Positions 35,409 through 41,997 of a DNA stretch of 64,000 bases are shown here, piece after piece. The stretch lies in assembly GCA_003222085.1 (NCBI GenBank), contig QHUK01000018.1, forward strand, positions 1-64,000, read 5' to 3'. Source of the stretch: Gemmatimonadota bacterium (GTDB lineage Bacteria > Gemmatimonadota > Gemmatimonadetes > Gemmatimonadales > GWC2-71-9). Below the pieces are notes generated by a model. That model did no database searches. It saw only the letters and a list, made by a program, of their open reading frames with translations, and was not told where the DNA came from. Each line of letters opens with the position of its first letter. Position 1 is the first letter of the stretch. The position numbers and the translations under genes are program-made.

Positions 35409-35708
35409 CGCACCTCGCCTGCACTAGGGAAAGCTCCGCCTCGCCGGCCTCTCCAATTGCAAAGTTCGAGCCTGAGAGTGACATCGGTCGGGCGACCGAC
35501 GGCGCTGGGGGGACACCGGCTATCGGACAACGCGACAAGGGGTTCCGGCGAGCCGATACCGTTTCATCGCGAGCACTCGTGTCGCGCCCGCGCCACACGC
35601 GCCTTGTCGCGGCGGTGTGGACGGCTCGAGACGCACCTCGACTCTGTGCCCTGGTATGCTCGTTGCAATAGCGCGACGAAGCCATACACGGGGGACTGCG
35701 CGTTGTCG
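35409..35708. other. divergent intergenic region between NadE-like and ligase genes
   Basis: This 300-bp stretch separates the start of the 15-gene minus arm from the plus-strand adenylating ligase, so it must hold promoters for both. No gene, hairpin or clear -35/-10 pair is seen. A GGGGGA element at 35691-35696 lies upstream of the ligase start. Confidence 0.5.
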
Positions 35709-37253
35709 ATGGATGCCGGAGCACCTGGCGCGTTGCCCCCTGGGCCGAACGCCGCGTTCCTGTTGTGGGACAGCGCCGCGCGGGGCGAGCGGCCCGCCAT
35801 CGTGGAACGAGGCAGCAGCGTCAGCTATGCGACGCTGCGGGAGCGTGCGGCGGCGATCGGCGCCGCGCTCCGGGCCGCGGGCATCGCGCCCGACGACCGC
35901 GTCGCGATCCTGCTCGAACGAGGCCGGGACGCTGCCGCGGCGTTCTTCGGCACGCTCGCCGCCGGCGCCATCGCCGTCGTCGTGAACGAGGCGCTTCGCC
36001 CCCGCCAGATCGAGCACGTGCTCGCCCACTCGGGCACCCGTTGTCTGATCACGGCGGGAGACCTGCTCGCGCGGCAGCCCCGCCGGCTCGCGACCGACGC
36101 CGTCGTCCTCGACGCGAGCGCCATCCGCGCCGCAGGGGAGCCCCTGGCACCGGTCCCCCGGCTGGGCGACGACGTCGCCCAGATCGTGTACACGTCCGGG
36201 TCCACCGGCCTCCCGAAAGGGGTGGCGGTAAGTCACTCCAACCTCTGGGCCGTCACCAGTGCCGTCGTCGCCTACCTCGGCTTGACCGAAGCGGACCGAA
36301 TCGCGAGCCTTCTGCCGTTCAGTTTCGTGTACGGCGTTGGGCAGCTCTTGTGTGCAGTCGGCGCCGGGGCGGCCCTCGTCGTCGAGCGGTCGCCCCTCCC
36401 GCAACAGATGATCGAGACGATCCGCAGCGAGGGCGTCACCGTGCTCGCGGCCGTGCCGCCGCTCTGGACCAGGCTGTTGCGCGTGCCCGCGTTCGTCGAG
36501 ACGCCTCTCCCCCGGCTGCGGGTGATAACGAACGCCGGTGGGCACCTCCCCGCCGAACGGGTGCGGGCGCTGCGCCAGGCGCAGCCGGGGGCGCGGCTGT
36601 ACCTGATGTACGGACTGACCGAAGCGCTGCGTTGCACCTATCTCCCGCCCGAAGAGCTCGACCGGCGGCCCGAGTCGATGGGCCGCGCCATCCCCGGCGG
36701 CGAGGTCTACGTGCTGCTGGAGGACGGGTCGCCGGCGCCGCCCGGGGAGATTGGCGAGCTGGTGTACCGCGGCCCGACTGTCACGCTGGGATACTGGAAC
36801 GAGCCGGAGCTCACTGCGAGGGTGTTCCGCGCCAATCCTCTGCGACCGCCGGGCGCCCCCGACGCCGAGCGTGTGGTCTTCTCGGGAGACCTGGTACGCC
36901 GGGACGACGACGGATTCCTCTATTTCGTTGGGCGGCGGGATCGCATCATCAAGACCATGGGATACCGCGTCGGCCCCGACGAGATTCTGAGCGTGTTGCA
37001 CGCGTCGGGCGAGGTCGCGGACGCCGTGGTCGTAGGAGAACCGGACGAGACGCGCGGCGAGCGCATCGTCGCCTACGTCGTGCTCGGGGAGCAGGGATCG
37101 CTCGAACGGCTGCAGACCTATTGCGGCCGTGAGCTTCCCCGCTACTTGCAGCCGGCGCGCATCGAGGTGCGCGACGCGCTGCCGCTCCTGGCCAGCGGCA
37201 AGCACGACGTCGAGGCGGTGCGCGCGGCTAGCGGTCGCAGTCCAGGCTGGTAA
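35709..37253 (+). CDS. AMP-forming acyl-CoA/acyl-ACP ligase (ANL superfamily)
   Basis: ATG 35709 (a TTG five bases upstream is an alternative) gives 514 residues. Core motif A3 is YTSGSTGLPKGVAVSHSN near residue 165, A5 is LYLMYGLTEALR, A7 region is VFSGDLVRRDDDGFLYFVGR, A8 is RIIKTMGYRVGPDEI, and the A10 Lys is in LLASGKHD. It activates a carboxylic acid as acyl-AMP and passes it to CoA or a phosphopantetheine arm. It has no carrier domain, so it probably charges one of the two stand-alone ACPs. Substrate not predictable. Its 3' end overlaps the converging GNAT gene by 26 bp. Confidence 0.87.
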   Translation: MDAGAPGALPPGPNAAFLLWDSAARGERPAIVERGSSVSYATLRERAAAIGAALRAAGIAPDDRVAILLERGRDAAAAFFGTLAAGAIAVVVNEALRPRQIEHVLAHSGTRCLITAGDLLARQPRRLATDAVVLDASAIRAAGEPLAPVPRLGDDVAQIVYTSGSTGLPKGVAVSHSNLWAVTSAVVAYLGLTEADRIASLLPFSFVYGVGQLLCAVGAGAALVVERSPLPQQMIETIRSEGVTVLAAVPPLWTRLLRVPAFVETPLPRLRVITNAGGHLPAERVRALRQAQPGARLYLMYGLTEALRCTYLPPEELDRRPESMGRAIPGGEVYVLLEDGSPAPPGEIGELVYRGPTVTLGYWNEPELTARVFRANPLRPPGAPDAERVVFSGDLVRRDDDGFLYFVGRRDRIIKTMGYRVGPDEILSVLHASGEVADAVVVGEPDETRGERIVAYVVLGEQGSLERLQTYCGRELPRYLQPARIEVRDALPLLASGKHDVEAVRAASGRSPGW

Positions 37254-38256
37254 TCTCCCACAGGTGCACCGACCGCAGCACGGCCTCGCCGGTCGCCGTG
37301 AGGGCGGTCGCGACGATCGACGCCGCACCCTCCCGCGGAACAAAGCCGGCGTGGCGGAGCTCGGCTGCGAACTGCGATTCCGCCACCGTCCACACCTGGA
37401 GCCGGGTGCACCCCCTGGTGCGTAGCCACGCGACGAGACCGCGAATCAGTCCGGCCAGCGGCAGGCCGGGGTCTCTGTGAACGGCCTCCAAATCCGCCAC
37501 GCCGGCGGGGTTGGGCCCCCGCACCAGCAACCCGGCGGCAGACGCACTCGCGTCGCCATTCCGCGGGAGCGTGAGCCACCAGTCCGACGCGGCAGGATAC
37601 CCCTCCATGCGCATCGCATACCGGGCGCTGCTGTGATACGGCCTGAGCCGTGGTGAGTCGCCCGAGGGGGCCTCCAACGGGGCCGGCGCGAACTCCGCAG
37701 CCAGATGCCCGACGAGTGGCGCTCCTCCCGGGCTCCCGGTGACCGCGCGCACGCCGAGGTGGAACAGGCGGATTGCGCCGTCTACCAGCCGCCGCCGGTC
37801 ACCCACGGGCAGCACGTACCGTGTGAGCGTGCCGACCCGCGCGAACCCGCACATGTCCATCACCGCCTTGGCCTGCTCATTGGGATCGGTGTAGATGAAA
37901 TCGATGTCCCCGCGCGCCTTGGTGTCTCGCTTGGCGCGCCGGATCATCGCGTGGGCGGGGAAAAAGCTCCGATAGGGCCGCGCGACGAGAGCGTTGATCA
38001 TGAGGCCGCCGACGACCTCCCGCTCGCCGAACCGGAACCGCTGCGGGAAGCAGGCGACGTGCATCACGACCTGCCCGGCGCGATTGCGCCCGATCCAGCT
38101 TACACCACCGGCCCGGACGCCGGCCGGATACGCCCGATCAAAGAAGCTAGGGAAGTCCGCCCGCTCGTGGGTCACGAACAGCTGCTTGATGTCCGTTTCG
38201 TGATCGAGCGGATTGACCGCCGTAATCGTGAACTCCAAAGCGCTCTCCCCGACCAT
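37228..38256 (-). CDS. GNAT-family acyltransferase
   Basis: The 342-residue protein starts at ATG 38256. The N-terminal half is GNAT-like: GGVSWIGRNRAGQVVMHVACFP, VVGGLMINALVARPYR and DIDFIYTDPNEQAKAVMDMCGF, the usual strand beta5 and the P-loop-helix region. A second, weaker GNAT-like half covers residues ~220-330 (LIRGLVAWLRTRGCTRLQVW). Such double-GNAT proteins in glycan loci acylate amino sugars or lipid carriers. It lies between the ligase and epimerase genes on the other strand, and may use the acyl group activated by the ligase. Confidence 0.75.
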   Translation of the reverse strand: MVGESALEFTITAVNPLDHETDIKQLFVTHERADFPSFFDRAYPAGVRAGGVSWIGRNRAGQVVMHVACFPQRFRFGEREVVGGLMINALVARPYRSFFPAHAMIRRAKRDTKARGDIDFIYTDPNEQAKAVMDMCGFARVGTLTRYVLPVGDRRRLVDGAIRLFHLGVRAVTGSPGGAPLVGHLAAEFAPAPLEAPSGDSPRLRPYHSSARYAMRMEGYPAASDWWLTLPRNGDASASAAGLLVRGPNPAGVADLEAVHRDPGLPLAGLIRGLVAWLRTRGCTRLQVWTVAESQFAAELRHAGFVPREGAASIVATALTATGEAVLRSVHLWEITSLDCDR

Positions 38257-38392
38257 TCCCCGACCCTGCGCCTCACGTCAAAGCGAAACACGTGTTGCCT
38301 GAACGCCACGATCCCCCGGGCCCTCCACACCTGCGGGAGCGCTGGCCGGATTCCTGCAACGAGCAAGAGTCGGGCCGAACGAAACGGAGTGG

Positions 38393-39358
38393 ATGCGATT
38401 CCTGGTTACGGGCGGAGCCGGCTTCATCGGCTCGCACGTGGTGGAGCACCTTGTCGCCGCCGGGCACGAGGTGGTGGTCCTGGACGACTTGTCGACGGGG
38501 CGGCGGGAGAATCTCGCCGCGGTCGCCGACCGCGTCCATTTCATCGAGGGCAGCATCACGGATGCCGAGGTCTGCCGCGGTGCGATGGAGGACGTGGAGT
38601 GCGTGCTGCACCAGGCCGCGGCCACGTCGGTCCAGGGCTCGGTGGGCGAGACCCTGGCCATACATCGCGTGAACGCGACCGGAACGCTCACCGTCCTGGT
38701 GGCAGCGCGCGACGCGCGAGTGCGGCGCGTGGTCTACGCCGGCTCCACATCGGCTTATGGCAATCCCGCGACCCTCCCCAACTCCGAGGATCACGTCACG
38801 CGCCCCTTGTCGCCCGCTGCCGCGTCCAAGCTCGCGGGCGAGGCGTATTGCTCGGCGTTCTATGCGAGCTACGGGCTGGAAACCGTTGTGCTCCGGTACT
38901 GCAATGTCTTCGGGCCACGCCAGGATGCGAGCTCGGAGTACGCGGCCGTCGTGCCGCGATTCATTGCCGCGGCCCTGCAGGCTGAGCCGCCGACGATCTA
39001 CGGTGACGGCAACCAAACGCGTGATTTCGTGTACGTTGCGAACGTGGTGCACGCCACGGTGCTCGCCGCGCGCGCGCCCGCCGCGCGGGTCGCCGGCCAG
39101 GTGTTCAACGTGGGGTGCGCGCAGAGCGTGAGCATCAACGATCTGTGGGACCGGATCCAAACGCTCACCGGCGTGCCGGTGTTGCCGAAACGGGGCGAGG
39201 GGCGGCCCGGTGAAATTACGAACTCGCTCGCGTCGATCGACAAGGCGCGCGAGCTCGTGGGCTACGAGCCGAGCGTGGATTTCGACGAGGGGCTGCGGCA
39301 GACCGTCGCGTACTACCGCGCCCGCCGCCGGGAACGGCGGCGCGTGCGGGCAGCCTGA
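38393..39358 (+). CDS. extended SDR sugar epimerase/dehydratase homologue lacking the catalytic Tyr
   Basis: ATG 38393 follows CGGAG at 7 bp. The 321-residue protein has NAD-binding GGAGFIGSH, DDLSTG, the STSAYGNP strand and LRYCNVFGPRQ, and aligns throughout with the epimerase at 23110. The Y-x3-K motif is changed: P-L-S-P-A-A-A-S-K, with Ala (codon GCT, 38816-38818, residue 142) where the homologue has Tyr; the Lys (146) is present. The Tyr is the catalytic acid/base in this family, so classical epimerase or dehydratase activity should be lost or altered. The reading frame is otherwise intact, which argues for a retained role. It is the last gene of the locus on this side, 15 bp from the converging kinase. 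Confidence 0.85.
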   Translation: MRFLVTGGAGFIGSHVVEHLVAAGHEVVVLDDLSTGRRENLAAVADRVHFIEGSITDAEVCRGAMEDVECVLHQAAATSVQGSVGETLAIHRVNATGTLTVLVAARDARVRRVVYAGSTSAYGNPATLPNSEDHVTRPLSPAAASKLAGEAYCSAFYASYGLETVVLRYCNVFGPRQDASSEYAAVVPRFIAAALQAEPPTIYGDGNQTRDFVYVANVVHATVLAARAPAARVAGQVFNVGCAQSVSINDLWDRIQTLTGVPVLPKRGEGRPGEITNSLASIDKARELVGYEPSVDFDEGLRQTVAYYRARRRERRRVRAA

Positions 39359-39373
39359 GCGTCCTCGATCGGG

Positions 39374-41221
39374 TCAGCCTGCCGTCACGCGCTCCAGCAT
39401 TTCGCGCAACTCGTCCAAGCTGAAGGGTTTCCGCAGCACCGGCCGGTCGGCGCGCTCCAGCGCGTCCCGGGTCTGGGTCGAGATGGAATCACCCGTCGTG
39501 AACACGATGCGCCGCTCGCGTCCCCGTCCTTCGGTCCGCAGGTGCTCGAACAATTCGAACCCGGTGTGCGCTTCGTCCAGATGCACGTCCACCAGTAGCG
39601 CATCGTAGCGCGCGTCCCCCTGGGCGAGCCGCTCGGTCGCCTCGGTGAACCTGCCCGCGGCCGTCACGTCGTGGCCGAGCCGCCTCGTCAGGAGCGCCAT
39701 GGCACGGCGCACCGCTTCCTCGTCTTCGACCACCAGAACCGACAGCCGTTGCCCCCGCTTCCCGGCGGCGGCCTGCGCCGCCACGTCGGCGCTGCCGGCA
39801 TCCACGGGGAGCTCGAACGAAAGCCGCGCTCCCCCCTCGCCGCCTTCGATATTCTGCATCCACATCCGCCCGCCCATGCCCCGAACCAGGCCGAAGGAGA
39901 TCGCGAGGCCGAGGCCGGTGCCGTGCTCCGCCTTGGTCGAGAAGAACGGCTCGAACACGCGGTCGAGGATCTCGGGCGCCACGCCGGGACCCGTGTCGTC
40001 GACCGTCACCAGCACGTGGTGGTCACTCGATCGCGCGGCGATGGCGATCTGGCCGGGGCGACCCGTGGTTTCGATCGCCTGTCGGGCGTTGACGACGGCG
40101 TTGAGCATGACCTGCTGGAGCTCCTGTGGGTCGCCGGCGACGGCGGGGACGTCGTTCGCGACGGAGACGGTCGTGCGGATGCGCGCCTTCTTGAGTGCGC
40201 TGCGCTGCAGCGCGAGCACCCGCTCGGCGATCTCGCCGAGATCGACGGCGGTCTGCGTCCGCGGCCGTTGGCGGGCGAAGTCGAGCAGCGTTTGGACAAT
40301 CCGACCGGCCCGCATCGCCTCGCTCCGGATTACCTCGGCGCTTTCCTCCAGATCGGCCTGATGAGGGTCCAGCGCGAGCGCCTCCCCGAAGGCCGCGATC
40401 GCGGCCAGTGGATTGTTCAACTCGTGTGCCACACCTGACACCAGGGCCCCGAGCTGCGACAACCGGTCGGCCTGGAGCAGCCGCTGCTGCAACAGCATCT
40501 CGCGCGACACGTCCAGCGCCAGGAAGAGGAGCTTGGGCGACGCGCGCACCGGATCGACGTTCACGACGACGGCGCGCACTTCCCGCGCCGGCTCGCCGGC
40601 GAATTCGAAGGCGAGCGCCACGTCCTGCCGTCGCGTGACGGCGTGGCGCAGCGCCGCGGCGAGGGCGCCCTGCTGCGGCGAGGGGGCCCACTCCGACAGG
40701 AGGCGGCCGCGCAGCGCCGCCGCGTCCGCCCCACCCAGGAGCTTCGCGCCCTCGGGGTTCGCATCGAGGATCTGACCGTCCCGCGTGAGCACCAAGGCGG
40801 GCGTGGGCAGGGAGCTGAACAGCTGCAGATACAGCCGGCGCTCCGCCTCGAGCGCGCTCAAGAGCTGCGCCGCGCGAGACTCGGGCGCGAGCTCTTCGTG
40901 CACCGGCCGGAAGGCCAACGTGAGATGCTCGCTCGGCCCGCGCGTCACGCGGGTCTCCAGCACCGTCCCCGGCACCTCGGGCGCGCCGGCGGGGGCCAGG
41001 AAGGTGCGGGGCTTGCCGTCGGCCAAGACCTCTCCGAACACTCGTTCGAGTTCGGTGCCTTTCGCCGCCGGGAAGGCGATCCAGATGCTCTGTCCGAGTG
41101 CCCGGGTCGCCGGGACCGCGGTCATCCGACTGGCCCCCGCCGACCATTCGGCGATTCTCCAGTCGGGGCCGATCGCCGCCACGCCGACGTCGAGACTGTC
41201 CAGGAGGTCTTTCGCTTCCAT
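39374..41221 (-). CDS. hybrid histidine kinase (PAS-PAS-HisKA-HATPase-REC), cytoplasmic
   Basis: ATG 41221 has GGGAG eight bases upstream. The 615 residues comprise two PAS domains (about 5-110 and 135-240), HisKA with H-box VSGVAHELNNPLAAI, HATPase_c with N-box NAVVNARQAIE, G1 DDTGPGV and GTGLGLAIS, and a C-terminal receiver with acidic pocket VVEDEE, phospho-acceptor Asp in LLVDVHLD and Lys in RKPFS. There are no transmembrane segments, so it senses a cytoplasmic signal through PAS. The H-box style is that of phosphorelay and NtrB-like kinases. It lies in the same direction as, and ~200 bp downstream of, the response regulator and second hybrid kinase. Confidence 0.9.
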   Translation of the reverse strand: MEAKDLLDSLDVGVAAIGPDWRIAEWSAGASRMTAVPATRALGQSIWIAFPAAKGTELERVFGEVLADGKPRTFLAPAGAPEVPGTVLETRVTRGPSEHLTLAFRPVHEELAPESRAAQLLSALEAERRLYLQLFSSLPTPALVLTRDGQILDANPEGAKLLGGADAAALRGRLLSEWAPSPQQGALAAALRHAVTRRQDVALAFEFAGEPAREVRAVVVNVDPVRASPKLLFLALDVSREMLLQQRLLQADRLSQLGALVSGVAHELNNPLAAIAAFGEALALDPHQADLEESAEVIRSEAMRAGRIVQTLLDFARQRPRTQTAVDLGEIAERVLALQRSALKKARIRTTVSVANDVPAVAGDPQELQQVMLNAVVNARQAIETTGRPGQIAIAARSSDHHVLVTVDDTGPGVAPEILDRVFEPFFSTKAEHGTGLGLAISFGLVRGMGGRMWMQNIEGGEGGARLSFELPVDAGSADVAAQAAAGKRGQRLSVLVVEDEEAVRRAMALLTRRLGHDVTAAGRFTEATERLAQGDARYDALLVDVHLDEAHTGFELFEHLRTEGRGRERRIVFTTGDSISTQTRDALERADRPVLRKPFSLDELREMLERVTAG

Positions 41222-41245
41222 GAATATGCTCCCACGACACACAGC

Positions 41246-41278
41246 GCCCCGTTGGCCTGATCGCGGGCGCAACGGGGC
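41246..41278 (-). promoter_or_regulatory. perfect hairpin in the leader of the PAS hybrid kinase gene
   Basis: GCCCCGTTG (41246-41254) pairs perfectly with CAACGGGGC (41270-41278) over 9 bp. It lies 25 bp upstream of the kinase start and has no U-run on either strand, so a regulatory leader hairpin or protein-binding palindrome is as likely as a terminator. The remaining leader sequence back to 41418 holds nothing I recognise. Confidence 0.35.
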
Positions 41279-41418
41279 CGGGTGAGTTCCCACGCAACGA
41301 TTGTCGTCGCCGTACCAGGGTGTGTGCCCCCTGTTCCCCTGTCAAGCGGCGTGGGGTGATGCGACGACGCAACACCTCCCGCAAGGGGTGGACCATCGAC
41401 CGCCGTTGGCGGGTTGCG

Positions 41419-41997
41419 TCACGACGGCTTGGTGCGGTCGAGCTGAGGCTGCACGTACTTGGTGTAGCAGTCGGGACAGATGCCGTGGCTCAGCAGCTGC
41501 TCGAAGTGCTCCTCGATGTATTTCTCGAGCGGCTCCCATTCCTCCTTGTCGTTCCGAATCCGCTTACAGTACGAGCAGATCGGAAGCAGCACCTCGAGCT
41601 GCTCGATCTCCTTGCGTAGGCCGAGGATGCGCTCCGCCACCTTGAGCCGGGCACGCAGCTCGTCGGGATCCACGGGCTTGGCGATGAAGTCGTCCGCCCC
41701 GGCCTCCATGCCCGCCAAGTACTGTTGCTTACCGCCGCGCGACGTGACCAGGATGAAGTACGCGTACGGCTCGCGCGTGCGGGCCCGGATCCGGCGACAC
41801 AGCTCCGGCCCATCCATCTCCGGCATGTACCAGTCGGAGATCACGATGGGCACGCGCGCCAGCTGAAGCAGCTCCCACGCTTGGCGTCCGTTTGGCACAG
41901 TCTGGACATCGTAGCCGGCCGCCTTGGCGAGCGCGCCGAGCTGAGCGCTCGACACGGGGTCGTCGTCCACGACCATCACGGAGATCAGGTTAGCCAT
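41419..41997 (-). CDS. response regulator with a Cys4 (probable zinc-binding) tail
   Basis: ATG 41997 starts inside the last codons of the upstream hybrid kinase (8-bp overlap), so the two are co-translated. The 192-residue protein has a receiver domain (VDDDPVSS, phospho-acceptor in VISDWYMPEMDGPEL, Thr in LVTSRGG, Lys in AKPVDP), a short coiled linker (LRARLKVAERILGLRKEIEQLE), then a conserved tail with two C-x2-C pairs: PICSYCKRIRND and GICPDCYTKYVQ. This tail recurs at the C-termini of signalling proteins and probably binds a metal. There is no DNA-binding domain, so output is likely by protein interaction in a phosphorelay. Confidence 0.88.
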   Translation of the reverse strand: MANLISVMVVDDDPVSSAQLGALAKAAGYDVQTVPNGRQAWELLQLARVPIVISDWYMPEMDGPELCRRIRARTREPYAYFILVTSRGGKQQYLAGMEAGADDFIAKPVDPDELRARLKVAERILGLRKEIEQLEVLLPICSYCKRIRNDKEEWEPLEKYIEEHFEQLLSHGICPDCYTKYVQPQLDRTKPS

